NCBI GenBank assembly: GCA_002440825.1
Contig: DJVH01000009.1
Coordinates: 1 to 61,287, forward strand
DNA length: 61,287 nucleotides
From: Bacteriovoracaceae bacterium UBA6261
GTDB lineage: Bacteria > Bdellovibrionota > Bacteriovoracia > Bacteriovoracales > Bacteriovoracaceae
Direction of reading: 5' to 3'
In this document: piece after piece, positions 16,791 through 25,908 of the stretch
Position numbering within the stretch: the first letter of the stretch is position 1
How the letters are laid out: every line of letters begins with the position of its first letter
Notes under the pieces: model-generated
The model's input: only the letters and a program-made list of their open reading frames with translations
Told to the model about the DNA's origin: nothing
Database searches by the model: none
Made by a program: the position numbers and the translations under genes

Positions 16791-17624
16791 TTAATAAGTC
16801 ATTTTTAATTCATCATACAAAGGAAACACATTTTTGCCAAATTCGGCGCGGGCGAGTCGTTCGAGTTCGGTGTGAAATAAATCGTGGCTCATATGAATCA
16901 GACCGGCACGCTCAGGTTTAATTCTTTTTATATATTGAAAGGTCCGATCGACAGTCAGATGTGTAGTGTGGGTGCCACGTTTCAGGCAATCGATGATAAG
17001 AAGATTGATTTTCATTTCTTCCAGCGTTTTTAAAACGGCTTCAGGAAGTTCCATGCAGTCAACTATATACGCAAGAGTAGAGCTTTTTGATCTGTGAATA
17101 AATCCCATTGTTGAGCCGTGGCCGTGAGGGTATTGAAAAAAATAAAAGGCTTCACCTTGAATGGTTATTTTTTTGTCCAGCGGAACCGTATGAACAGTCA
17201 GTCGCGGCAATCCACCGCCAAGCACAGATTTTTTAGGATCTGGTTTTCTGAAAATATAATCGAAACGACGTTGTAATATGCCTGTGGTCGTTTTGTCGGT
17301 GTAAATGGGAATTTCAATTTTATTTGGATTAAAAGTCAGAGGTCTTAAATCATCTATGCCGTGAAGGTGATCAGCGTGCGAATGAGTAACAATCACAAAA
17401 TCTACGTCGGAGATTTTATTTTTTAAAAACTGAGTACGAAGATCGGGAGTTGTGTCTACTAGAAACTTTTTTCCCGATTCTGTTTCAACATAAATACTTG
17501 TTCGCAATCGTTGATCGCGATGATCGAGTGACGTGCACACTGTGCAGGAACATCCGATCATTGGGATCCCTGTTGAAGTTCCAGTACCAAGAGCAATGAT
17601 TGTATTTTTGTGTTCCGCTTTCAT
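16791..17624 (-). CDS. Metallo-beta-lactamase-fold phosphodiesterase (PhnP-like)
   Basis: This 277-residue protein has a metallo-hydrolase core: THSHADHLHG (metal ligands H, H, D, H), DTTPDLRTQFL, the HGHGSTMGF His block and a final HMSHD His. GTGTSTGIPMIGCSCTVC near the start, with its Cys cluster, matches the PhnP/phosphoribosyl cyclic phosphodiesterase subfamily, where the cysteines bind a structural zinc. Substrates of homologues are cyclic phosphate or similar phosphodiesters. There is no phosphonate operon here, so the substrate is open. It diverges from the M16 protease gene with 48 bases between start codons. Confidence 0.85.
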   Translation of the reverse strand: MKAEHKNTIIALGTGTSTGIPMIGCSCTVCTSLDHRDQRLRTSIYVETESGKKFLVDTTPDLRTQFLKNKISDVDFVIVTHSHADHLHGIDDLRPLTFNPNKIEIPIYTDKTTTGILQRRFDYIFRKPDPKKSVLGGGLPRLTVHTVPLDKKITIQGEAFYFFQYPHGHGSTMGFIHRSKSSTLAYIVDCMELPEAVLKTLEEMKINLLIIDCLKRGTHTTHLTVDRTFQYIKRIKPERAGLIHMSHDLFHTELERLARAEFGKNVFPLYDELKMTY

Positions 17625-17672
17625 GATATAATCCTATCCTGACAAGTCTTACTATTTAAGAGGAAACAGCAA

Positions 17673-19085
17673 ATGGGCCAAAAAAAATTAGCCAAAAAAA
17701 TGATGACACTGGGGCTTTGTGCCTTTGTGTTAACAGGTTGTGCATCCCTGACCGGTACAACCACTAAAAAACCAGCGCCAATCGCGCTCAATGTAAAAAA
17801 AGTTGTCCTGGACAATGGACTCACCGTACTGATTGCTCCCAATCCAAAACTTCCGATAGCTGCTTATTATACTTTATTCGATGTGGGCGGGCGTTACGAA
17901 ACCAAAGGCACGACGGGCGCTACGCACTTTCTTGAACACATGATGTTTAAGGGAGCAAAAAAATACGGACCTGGCGAATTCGATCTTCTGATTGAAAAGA
18001 ACGGGGGAGCGACCAACGCTTACACAACAAACGATGCGACTGTTTACTACCAGACCATTCCATCGAACTTTGTGGAAAAAATGGTTGATCTCGAAGCAGA
18101 CAGACTACAACACCTTCTGCTTGAACCAGTGAGCTTTGAATCGGAAAGACAGGTTATTTTTGAAGAAAGAAAAATGCGCTATGAAAACAGCCCGGATGGA
18201 TTTCTTTATCTGACGATGATGAAGAAAGTCTTTGAAGGAACCCCTTACGGTCAATCAGTTATCGGCGATGTTGAAGATCTTACGGCACTCACCCGCGATC
18301 AGATGATGGAATTTTTCAAAACATACTATGCTCCTGACAATGCCATTCTCGCCATTTCTGGGGATGTCGATCCGGATAAAATTCTCCCTGTGATCAAAGA
18401 AAAATACGGGGCCATTCCGAAATCCGAAGGTCTCGCGCAACTCAAAGCAAAGCGTGATGATCCTAAGAACTATGAGTCTAAAGCAAAGTGGGGAGCGGAA
18501 TACAGTTTCTATGCCACTAATCCAATTCCTAAATTTGCCGTCGCTTTTCCGGGAGAAAAGGCCGGAACGAGAAGAGCTTTTGTTCTCGATGTTCTGGCGT
18601 TTATGCTGGGGAACGGGGGAAGCTCTTATCTTGCACAGAAATACGTCAGAAATCAAAGTCCGATGCTCACTGACATCAGTCTTTCAAGCTATAATTTGAG
18701 ACACGCGGGAGTTTTTTACTTCAACGGTGAGTTGATGGAAGGACAAAAAATTGAAGATGTGAAAACGAAGTTCCTCGCAGACATGAAAAAGTTTTGTGAT
18801 GAAGGTCTCGATGCACGGACACTTCAGAAAACAAAAAATCAGATTATGTCTCAAGCCTATACTGCGATGAAGACCAATGCGGGCATGGCCTCGACAATTA
18901 TGATGAATGAAAAAATCTATGGCGATTACGCTTATGGAACAAAAGAAATGGAAATTTATAATTCAGTCAAGGAGAGTGAAGTAAAAAAAGAATGTCACGA
19001 TATCCTTGTGAAATCTTCTCCCATTTTCCTTTCTGTTTGGGACAAATATCCAAAAAATCCTACGGCACTTGTGGAGTCTAAATAA
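17673..19085 (+). CDS. M16 family zinc protease, lipoprotein, catalytic subunit
   Basis: This 470-residue protein has a lipoprotein signal (lipobox LTGC, Cys23) and an intact inverted zinc motif HFLEH (85-89) with the downstream Glu in VIFEERKMRYE. The R-Y pair needed in the partner half is not expected here, since this is the first of a split pair. Two M16 domains are visible, the second starting near residue 240. It would be exported and tethered to the envelope, cleaving peptides in the periplasm or outside. It shares a 1-base TAATG stop/start with the next gene, so the two subunits are translated together. AGAGGAAA precedes the ATG. Confidence 0.92.
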   Translation: MGQKKLAKKMMTLGLCAFVLTGCASLTGTTTKKPAPIALNVKKVVLDNGLTVLIAPNPKLPIAAYYTLFDVGGRYETKGTTGATHFLEHMMFKGAKKYGPGEFDLLIEKNGGATNAYTTNDATVYYQTIPSNFVEKMVDLEADRLQHLLLEPVSFESERQVIFEERKMRYENSPDGFLYLTMMKKVFEGTPYGQSVIGDVEDLTALTRDQMMEFFKTYYAPDNAILAISGDVDPDKILPVIKEKYGAIPKSEGLAQLKAKRDDPKNYESKAKWGAEYSFYATNPIPKFAVAFPGEKAGTRRAFVLDVLAFMLGNGGSSYLAQKYVRNQSPMLTDISLSSYNLRHAGVFYFNGELMEGQKIEDVKTKFLADMKKFCDEGLDARTLQKTKNQIMSQAYTAMKTNAGMASTIMMNEKIYGDYAYGTKEMEIYNSVKESEVKKECHDILVKSSPIFLSVWDKYPKNPTALVESK

Positions 19086-20470
19086 TGAAAAAGAAACTTT
19101 TAATCAGCTTGCTTTGTCTTGTCAGCGTAAAATCTTTTGCGGCCGCTTCAAAGATTGAAGACTCTATCAAGAAATTGAACTGGAACGGCATTGATGTCGT
19201 CTATATCGAAGACGCCAGATTTCCTACTTATGATATGCTTTTATATTTCGGCGATGGTGCCTTGTCAGACGAACCAGGTCGAATGGGACTGACTCAGCAT
19301 GCATTCAACCTTCTGGATGCTGGAACACCGAAACTTTCCCAAAAAGATATTCTCGATCAATTCGAATTTACCGGAACAGAGTTTTCGACGGATATCACTC
19401 ACGAATACACAACGGTCGCTATGTCCGGTCTCGCTAAAGACATCAACACTTCAATGGCGCAAGCCTGCTCGCTTCTTCGCGAAGCAAATTTTCCAGCGGA
19501 TGTAGTTAAGCAGGAACTCGACAAGGAGCGCTCTGAACTTCAAAGCTTGGTGGCAAGTCCTCAAGCTCTTTCCGATAGAGTTTTCAGGGAAGTTTCAATG
19601 AGCGGTTCGCCGTACTCTTATCCTGTCAGTGGTAAGTTAAAGGATCTTGATTCTTATACACCGGCGGCGCTTAGATCACGCATTGATTACTTCCTGAACA
19701 AAGTGAAGAAAAGAATTTATATCACCGGACCAAAGTCCATTCTCTCAGTTGAAAAAGTGTTGAAAGATAAATGTCAGTTTCAGGGGACACCCTCTGATTA
19801 CGTGCGGACGGCTTCTTACAAACTCGTTAAACGTTCAGCTCCGGAACTTGTTTTTGTTCCAGTACCGGACGCCAATCAGGTTCAGGTGAAGATCGGCCGT
19901 TTTTTAAACTATGATGAAATTGGTGACAGACGCCTCGATACACTTGCCAGTGAGTTCCTTGGTGGAGGATTTACTTCAAGACTCATGAGAGAAGTGCGCG
20001 TGAAACGTGGGCTCACATATTCCATCGGCGCTTACGTGTCGTCTCAAAAACAGTATGGGCGCAGCGGAATTGCAACGTTCACAAAAAATCAAACCATCAA
20101 TAAACTAATTGAAGTCATCAATAACTCCATTGAGAAAATTAAAAAAGACGGCATTTCCGATGATGAACTTGAAAAATCAAGAGGGGCCATTGTAGGCTCG
20201 CACCCGTTTAAATTTGAAAGCAACAGAGCTTTCCTGGCCCAACTGCTTTATCTTGATCATGTTGAACGTCCTTATTCAGAACTTTTCAATTTCAACGAAG
20301 AAGTGATGAAATACACAGCAAAAGATGTTGCAAAGAAAATTGATGATGTTTTCGGAATGAACGTTCAGACGATTTTTATTCTTGGAGACAAGTCCATTGA
20401 AAAAGAATTGCGCAAGCTTCCTGGCAAACTAGGGAAAATGAAAGTCCTGGATTACAAAAAGTTTATTTAA
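19085..20470 (+). CDS. M16 family protease partner, zinc motif lost
   Basis: This 461-residue protein has a signal peptide (MKKKLLISLLCLVSVKSFA). The M16 fold is kept, but the position of HxxEH reads QHAFN, so it cannot bind zinc. The C-terminal half holds the R/Y region typical of the partner subunit: EFLGGGFTSRLMREVRVKRGLTYSIGAYV, which closes over the substrate. Pairs of one active and one inactive M16 protein are known from YmxG/PqqF-type and mitochondrial MPP enzymes. Start overlaps the catalytic gene's stop by one base, consistent with equal subunit supply. Confidence 0.9.
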   Translation: MKKKLLISLLCLVSVKSFAAASKIEDSIKKLNWNGIDVVYIEDARFPTYDMLLYFGDGALSDEPGRMGLTQHAFNLLDAGTPKLSQKDILDQFEFTGTEFSTDITHEYTTVAMSGLAKDINTSMAQACSLLREANFPADVVKQELDKERSELQSLVASPQALSDRVFREVSMSGSPYSYPVSGKLKDLDSYTPAALRSRIDYFLNKVKKRIYITGPKSILSVEKVLKDKCQFQGTPSDYVRTASYKLVKRSAPELVFVPVPDANQVQVKIGRFLNYDEIGDRRLDTLASEFLGGGFTSRLMREVRVKRGLTYSIGAYVSSQKQYGRSGIATFTKNQTINKLIEVINNSIEKIKKDGISDDELEKSRGAIVGSHPFKFESNRAFLAQLLYLDHVERPYSELFNFNEEVMKYTAKDVAKKIDDVFGMNVQTIFILGDKSIEKELRKLPGKLGKMKVLDYKKFI

Positions 20471-20476
20471 AGAAAT

Positions 20477-20809
20477 TTATTCTTCCGTGTGCCCGTTCAT
20501 ATTCACAACGGCACCCGGAAGAATTTCAATTGATCTGGAAATTATTTTACCTTCAACAACTGCCGTCGGATAAACGGTCACCTTTCCGCTGGAGCGGATC
20601 TCACCGATAAAATGGCCATAGATTTCAAGATCGGAGCACACCAGAGTTCCTTCAGTGTGAGAACTGATCTCCAGCACCAGCTTGGCATCGTTTACGATGG
20701 TGATATCTCCAGTGAGTTGTCCCTGAAGATGAGTCGGACCGCCGAACTTGAATGTTCCAGAGAGGTTTGTTGCTTTACCGATATAAGTGAATTCCTGATT
20801 CTGAATCAT
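20477..20809 (-). CDS. Bactofilin (polymer-forming cytoskeletal protein)
   Basis: This 110-residue protein is the typical bactofilin core: a right-handed beta-helix built from short strand repeats with glycine turns (NLSGTFKFGGPTHLQGQLTG, LEIYGHFIGEIRSSGKVTV, AVVEGKIISRSIEILPGAVV). Bactofilins form non-nucleotide filaments at the membrane that place peptidoglycan enzymes. Here it is the last gene of an operon with an L,D-transpeptidase and a coiled-coil membrane protein, which points to a role in local cell-wall modification or shape. No long N- or C-terminal tails. Confidence 0.9.
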   Translation of the reverse strand: MIQNQEFTYIGKATNLSGTFKFGGPTHLQGQLTGDITIVNDAKLVLEISSHTEGTLVCSDLEIYGHFIGEIRSSGKVTVYPTAVVEGKIISRSIEILPGAVVNMNGHTEE

Positions 20810-20835
20810 AGGTGCTCTTTTCTTAAAGGTTCACA

Positions 20836-21735
20836 TTAAAGTTTTACGGGCAAAATGACACTCTGATAGTGGAGCAGATCTCCGTTTTTGGCAAAAATAT
20901 AAACATTGAAAGTATAATTGCCGGCCTTGCGTGGACGAAGGAAAGCGGCATCAACTGGACGAAATCGTTGAGTGGCAAAAGGTTCGCCTGAAGTGAAGCT
21001 GATTTGAGTTCCTTGAACATTGAGAGCGCTCTGCGGATAAACCTGAATGCCCAGTTCATTCTTCATGATCGCCACAATATGTCCAGCAAGCTTTCCTTCA
21101 CCGAGGGTCGCGGGAATGATATTGAACAAGAGATTGATTGTGTCTCGTTTCGTTTCAACTTTAAAGCCTGACAGTGTAAGTGTCGCTGGTCTTGTACGGT
21201 CTTTCTGGCCTTGAACCGGTCTAAAAAATGAAAGAGTTGAAAGTCCAATGGTATTGACTACTGAAGCTGTCGTGTCAGTAGGGCAAACCGGAGCTTTGGG
21301 ACATTTATCGCCGGCCGTTTTGTCTGCGGTTTTTTCCAGAGGTTTTTCAATTATGGCCGGAGCTTTTTCACGGGCAACATCTCCCGTGGCCATGAGAACT
21401 TCGTCCTGTGCTTTTTTCAACTCCGTATCCATCTCTGCCAGTTTTTTGGACATGGATGTTTTTTCGTCTTCGGCCTTCTGCAACTGCGCGACAAGTTCAT
21501 TTGTTTTAGAAACAGCTTCACGGGCCAGCGAGTTCTGGCGATAAGTATCGATCAAGTGAAAAGGAGACGTGTGAACGAGGCCGATAACTCCTAAAGCGAG
21601 TGCAATGAGAGTGAGAGTCGGCAATCCAACGACAAAAAGAAGCAGTTTGGATTTATTTAATTCAATGTATTTAGGAGAATCGTTTTTCTTATTATAGATA
21701 ATCGAAATGAATTCTCGTTCATTCTCTCGTGGCAC
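20836..21735 (-). CDS. Single-pass membrane protein with coiled coil and periplasmic beta domain
   Basis: This 299-residue protein has a cytosolic N-terminus (1-28), a membrane helix (about 29-53), a coiled coil (about 68-117), a Cys/Pro linker (KCPKAPVCP) and a C-terminal beta domain (165-299) with paired strands (FKVETKRDTINLLFNI, YTFNVYIFAKNGDLLHYQSVI). The N-terminal half looks like that of bactofilin-linked M23 endopeptidases, but the LytM catalytic domain is missing, replaced by a domain of unknown type. It starts with GTG overlapping the upstream stop (TAGTG). It could be the link between the bactofilin filament inside and the transpeptidase outside. That is an inference from topology and gene order. 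Confidence 0.7.
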   Translation of the reverse strand: MPRENEREFISIIYNKKNDSPKYIELNKSKLLLFVVGLPTLTLIALALGVIGLVHTSPFHLIDTYRQNSLAREAVSKTNELVAQLQKAEDEKTSMSKKLAEMDTELKKAQDEVLMATGDVAREKAPAIIEKPLEKTADKTAGDKCPKAPVCPTDTTASVVNTIGLSTLSFFRPVQGQKDRTRPATLTLSGFKVETKRDTINLLFNIIPATLGEGKLAGHIVAIMKNELGIQVYPQSALNVQGTQISFTSGEPFATQRFRPVDAAFLRPRKAGNYTFNVYIFAKNGDLLHYQSVILPVKL

Positions 21736-22778
21736 TAGTTACTGCCTTTTTTTACATCCGAATCTTTGAAAAATCTCATTGAAGGTTCAAAGGCCACTTT
21801 GTCATTCCCTTCAAAGCCAGCTTTGTTGAAATTTTCGCTTACGATTTTCCAGTTATAAGAATCATCTTGTTTCATATAAAGAATCTTCTTACCGGCATCA
21901 TTGATAGTGTTTGACTGATACTTCTGAGTGAAGGTCACCACTGCATAGTTTTTTGATTGAAGAATGGAAATATTGTCGAGATCAATTTTTGGTTTGCCAG
22001 GATTGTTGAAAACGGCAGATTTGTAAGCTTTGTATTTAGCCCAGTTTCCTTTGACATCTTTGAATTCAGACGGGTGATAATAATTCATGTACTGAGTGAT
22101 ATTCTTGTTTCTCCAGGCGTCCAGCCATCCGTCGATGCTTTTTCTGATTTCATTTCTTTGAGTTTCATAAGTTCTTTCATTCAAATAAACCAGGTCCTGA
22201 ACAATGACGATGGGAGTTTTGTTGAGCTCAAGATATTTTGAAACGTCAATCAGATCATTGTTGGCCGTAACCACACAACCTTTTGAATCGAGACCTTTGT
22301 CGAGTCTTGTTTCATCGTTCGTAGAGTGAAGCCAGATGCCTGATCCGCCTTTGCCTGCTACTTTATCTACAGGATTCGGATAATCCGTTACAAAAGCTCC
22401 CGCACCATAGATCACGCCCTGAGCGCCCGTTTTCTGCAGAAGTTCTTTGTTCGTCATAAAATCAACGAAATTATAAATGCCTTCGGGAGTTCTGAAATCT
22501 CCTTCAATGCCTTTATCACCAGTCTTTTTGCCAGTGACAACCTGATAAGATCTGATGAGTTCTGGTTTGCCTTCTACGTTTTTATACAAGTGAAGAAGAT
22601 GAGTTGATTTTTCAGCAATCAGAATATGGTGTGAGTAATAACCATCCAAAGCTAGTAACGGGGCCGGATAAAGTTTCGTATTTTCCTGAGCGGTAGCCTG
22701 GGCCGCTGCCAGAGAAAAAAGCATCGCAGATGTGCCAAAAGTTTTTGTCATAAACGAGCGTAGGAAAGTCTTTTTCAT
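21735..22778 (-). CDS. L,D-transpeptidase (YkuD) with C-terminal NTF2-like domain
   Basis: This 347-residue secreted enzyme has a signal peptide to about residue 30. The YkuD domain (45-195) starts ILIAEKSTHLLHLYK and has His151 in IWLHSTN and the catalytic motif SKGCVV with Cys168 (the usual His before GC is Lys). The C-terminal part (205-335) is a cone-like SnoaL/NTF2 domain with WLDAWRNKNITQYMNYYHPSEF and YAVVTFTQKYQSNT. L,D-transpeptidases make 3-3 cross-links or attach proteins or D-amino acids to peptidoglycan. In predatory bacteria such enzymes also act on the prey wall. First gene of the bactofilin operon. Confidence 0.92.
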   Translation of the reverse strand: MKKTFLRSFMTKTFGTSAMLFSLAAAQATAQENTKLYPAPLLALDGYYSHHILIAEKSTHLLHLYKNVEGKPELIRSYQVVTGKKTGDKGIEGDFRTPEGIYNFVDFMTNKELLQKTGAQGVIYGAGAFVTDYPNPVDKVAGKGGSGIWLHSTNDETRLDKGLDSKGCVVTANNDLIDVSKYLELNKTPIVIVQDLVYLNERTYETQRNEIRKSIDGWLDAWRNKNITQYMNYYHPSEFKDVKGNWAKYKAYKSAVFNNPGKPKIDLDNISILQSKNYAVVTFTQKYQSNTINDAGKKILYMKQDDSYNWKIVSENFNKAGFEGNDKVAFEPSMRFFKDSDVKKGSN

Positions 22779-23100
22779 TTTAAACCTATTTTAAAAAACC
22801 TAATGTTTTTATCAAGTACTATGAGTTTTACTCACTCCATTTTAATCTAATTTTTCAAAGTAGATCAACCTAAAAGAACTTGTTCTGTCACTGTCAGTTT
22901 AGGGCCGTAGCCTTAGTCAGGTGATCCCCATAGTCAGCCTTTTTCATTCTGCAATTATTTATTGGCAGTTTTCTTCCTAAAAGATGGGGTCCACAGGCAA
23001 AAAGGCAAGAGCGGGAGTCGGGAAAACGAAATGGCCCTCAAGGATCACCGCGATTTTGTCGATAAAGATAAGTTAAGTATAGAAAGCTAAAGAGGAAAAA
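22779..23100. promoter_or_regulatory. Divergent intergenic region with palindromes and a possible sigma-28 promoter
   Basis: This is the only gene-free stretch above 300 bases. It holds AGAAC-TT-GTTCT (22875-22886), nested inside CCTAAA (22869-22874) / TTTAGG (22898-22903), a likely operator. For the rightward gene, GTCGATAA (23058-23065) differs by one base from the flagellar sigma-28 -10 sequence GCCGATAA. The matching -35 (CAAGGATC) is weak. A sigma-70 reading (TTGTCG..TATAGA) over the same bases is possible. No small gene was seen. Confidence 0.4.
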
Positions 23101-24885
23101 ATGGAAGGAGCAAAGAAAAACCAATTCGATGATTCGCTGAATGTGAAAATTCAGCGCAAATTCGATCTTGTTTTCGAAGCTGATCCCGATCATCAGCGGC
23201 CCAAAAAAGCTGAAACCGCAGCTATGGACGATGATTTTTCTTCGCTTGAATTCGGAAATGAGGATAGCTCTATGAGTGAGAGTGCAAAGAAAGAAAAAAG
23301 TTCGCCAAAGATCGATCTCGATTTTGGGAGTGATGAACTTGATTTTCAATCAATGTCTGATTCAGCTCCTGCTGCTTCGCCAGCTGAGAAAAAGGAAGGG
23401 ACCGGAAAGCTTTCTATCGTACCAGATGAAAGCGATGGTCTGGAATTCAATCTGGATTTCGGCGATGATAGCGCAGAGATCCCGGCCGTTCCTTCTGCAC
23501 AGGTCTCAGCTTCAACTTCAGAAACCGTCTCTAAAGGCGAAGCGACTAAAAGCGACTCTCATTTTGAACTCGACCTGAGTGGCGGAGACGATGATCATGT
23601 CATCGAAACACGTCCTTCAAACACTCCAGCGCCTGTTTCACACGCTGACCCAATGGAAGGCGGACTGGAAATGGGAGACAGTGATCTTTTTGATGCTGAA
23701 ATTGAAACTGCTTCTGCTTCTGCTTCAGCTTCTGCTAAGGCCAAGTTAAAAGAGTCGACTCAACCGACGATTGTTTATAATAAAAGTGTCACAGGTATTG
23801 ATCTTGAGTCGTTCAAAGAATCCAAAGAAACCACTTCTTCTACAAACTCATCCGCCGAGCTGATGACGACAGAAGAAGCGAAGGCCAATATTGAGTCTAC
23901 GATCAAGGATATCCTTCGTCCAAAATTTTTAGCAGACAGCACTCAGGAAATTGACTTGAGTGAAATGGGCGGCGAAAAGACTGCCGATGTCATTCCCGAT
24001 GTGGATTTTGGCAGCGAAGAATTTTCTGGGGATCAATTTGGCGGTGAGAATTTTTCGAGCAAAAAAGAGGTCACGACAGACTTCGATCTATCCGGTATGG
24101 AATTTGCCGATAAAGAAGAAAGCATGGCCGCTCCTGCTGTCAAAATGAAAGCGGAAGCTCCTGTTGCCATGGCAGCGAACTTTGATCCGGTTGAGACAGT
24201 GGAAAGGGTGGAAAGAATCGAGAAAGTCGATCGCACTCACACATCTTTTGTCAGCGACGAAGAATCTTCGCGCTTTCAAGCGACCATTCGTCAGCTGCGC
24301 GAAGAGCGCGATACACTTTTAAATGAAATAAAAATGCTTAAGGGACAGAACCGGGAGCTGGAGCAGGATAATCTGACTTTAAAGGCAGCGCTGGATGAAT
24401 CGAAAATTGAAAATTCCATTATCCGTAAACGGCACATGAATGAAATGGAAGATATGAAATACAAGGCCGCTGTGGCCGAGGAAAAAAGGGCCCTGGCCGA
24501 AGAAAAAGCGCGAAATTCTGAAGCGAAAAAGGAAAAACTTGAGCAAAGAGTTCGCATTGATTTCAATCAGGTCAAACAACGAGAGAAGGAACTGGAAACA
24601 AAGCTTGAAATGCTTTCGATGGATGTAGATTCTCAGGTTCATTCCCGTGATCAAAAAATTCTTGAGTTAAGAAGAAAGATAGACTCTCTGGAATTTAATA
24701 TGGAGAATGTTTCGATTCGCGAACAGAAATCCAAAGATGATAAAAGAAGGCTGGAAGATAAACTAAATAAAATTATGAAAACGCTCCGCCATTCAATCAA
24801 AAATCTTGAGGATGATATTGACCAGGTTGCAGATGATACTGATAGCGACAATGATGATAAGATGAAGAATCCTGGACAGAGATAA
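23101..24885 (+). CDS. Acidic repeat and coiled-coil protein
   Basis: This 594-residue protein has no signal or membrane segment. The first 360 residues are disordered and strongly acidic, with recurring short motifs of alternating hydrophobic and acidic residues (SSLEFGNED, IDLDFGSDELDF, FNLDFGDDS, FELDLSGGDD, FDLSGMEF), a likely set of short binding motifs. A continuous coiled coil follows (about 385-580), rich in Glu and Lys. The architecture resembles long scaffold proteins of polarity or motility systems in deltaproteobacteria, but no family is claimed. It lies 5 bases before a diguanylate cyclase gene, so a scaffold for c-di-GMP signalling is plausible. Confidence 0.7.
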   Translation: MEGAKKNQFDDSLNVKIQRKFDLVFEADPDHQRPKKAETAAMDDDFSSLEFGNEDSSMSESAKKEKSSPKIDLDFGSDELDFQSMSDSAPAASPAEKKEGTGKLSIVPDESDGLEFNLDFGDDSAEIPAVPSAQVSASTSETVSKGEATKSDSHFELDLSGGDDDHVIETRPSNTPAPVSHADPMEGGLEMGDSDLFDAEIETASASASASAKAKLKESTQPTIVYNKSVTGIDLESFKESKETTSSTNSSAELMTTEEAKANIESTIKDILRPKFLADSTQEIDLSEMGGEKTADVIPDVDFGSEEFSGDQFGGENFSSKKEVTTDFDLSGMEFADKEESMAAPAVKMKAEAPVAMAANFDPVETVERVERIEKVDRTHTSFVSDEESSRFQATIRQLREERDTLLNEIKMLKGQNRELEQDNLTLKAALDESKIENSIIRKRHMNEMEDMKYKAAVAEEKRALAEEKARNSEAKKEKLEQRVRIDFNQVKQREKELETKLEMLSMDVDSQVHSRDQKILELRRKIDSLEFNMENVSIREQKSKDDKRRLEDKLNKIMKTLRHSIKNLEDDIDQVADDTDSDNDDKMKNPGQR

Positions 24886-24890
24886 GAAAA

Positions 24891-25895
24891 ATGATGAGTG
24901 ATCTATCTAAATTTCTCAGTGACTTTCCTTTTTTCCAGAGTGAAAAGAATTTACTGCTTCATCTCGAAGAATTTCTGGCAAGAGTTTATCTGGTCAGACC
25001 ATTACTGGTCTTTTCCATTCGCAATCAATTTCCAGTCATCCAACTCGATAAATGCAGAACCGTACTCGGCAAAAATGACAGACTTCAACTATACAGCGCT
25101 AAACTCCTGGATGAACTCATCATTAAAAGAAGCGAATTGAAAACGATTCCCTGTCTGACAGTCAAAGTTGAAAATTGTTTTTACTATTATATGAATCTTG
25201 GATTGAAGAGAAATCAGTTTTATTTTACTGTCTTTTCTTCTCCGACGGAAATCCCGACAGAAGATCTGCTTCATCTTTCAAAATTTATCGCTTCTCATTT
25301 AAAAATTATCGAGAAGTTTGAAGATTTATATAAAAGCCGCGAACTCATTCACATTGATGATGTTACCGGTCTCTACAATCAGCGTAAACTTTACAAAGAT
25401 CTCACGGCCCTGGTGGAACAATTCCAGCAGGAGAAAGATCCGTTTTGCGTTTTATTCATCGATATTGACCACTTTAAAAAAGTTAACGACAACTACGGAC
25501 ATCTTATCGGGACAAAACTTCTGGAAAATGTCGCCCGCGATGTGAAAAGCCTTTTGCGCGATTCGGATATCAGTTACCGCTACGGCGGAGATGAGTTTGT
25601 TATTATTCTCGTCAATTCGGACGGAGCGAGCGGTAAAATTGTAGGAGAAAGAATTCTTTCCAAGATAAAATCCACTGACTATACATTCGAAGTGAAAGAT
25701 CAGAAAAAAGTTTTAAAACTTTCTGTTTCAATCGGAGTCGCGGAATTTCCCACTGACGCCAAAAATGCAGAAGAGGTTTTGGCCATCGCCGATCGCATGA
25801 TGTATGAAGCTAAAGAATCGGGAAGAGGTCTTGTTTTCAACACTCAGGATGTCTTCAAGAGTACCCTCAAAAAAGTTGTCGACAGCAAATCTTAG
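24891..25895 (+). CDS. Diguanylate cyclase (GGDEF)
   Basis: This 334-residue protein has an N-terminal alpha/beta sensory region (1-150, perhaps GAF-like, no clear ligand motif) and a complete GGDEF domain (about 155-315). The catalytic motif is intact (GGDEF, 232-236), the metal Asp191 lies in FIDIDHFKKVND, and the inhibitory I-site RxxD (R223-D226) is exactly 5 residues upstream. It should therefore make c-di-GMP and be product-inhibited. There is no membrane segment. It sits in an operon with the acidic coiled-coil protein before it and the phosphoesterase after it (13 bases). Confidence 0.95.
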   Translation: MMSDLSKFLSDFPFFQSEKNLLLHLEEFLARVYLVRPLLVFSIRNQFPVIQLDKCRTVLGKNDRLQLYSAKLLDELIIKRSELKTIPCLTVKVENCFYYYMNLGLKRNQFYFTVFSSPTEIPTEDLLHLSKFIASHLKIIEKFEDLYKSRELIHIDDVTGLYNQRKLYKDLTALVEQFQQEKDPFCVLFIDIDHFKKVNDNYGHLIGTKLLENVARDVKSLLRDSDISYRYGGDEFVIILVNSDGASGKIVGERILSKIKSTDYTFEVKDQKKVLKLSVSIGVAEFPTDAKNAEEVLAIADRMMYEAKESGRGLVFNTQDVFKSTLKKVVDSKS

Positions 25896-25908
25896 CTAAA
25901 GGTGATGC

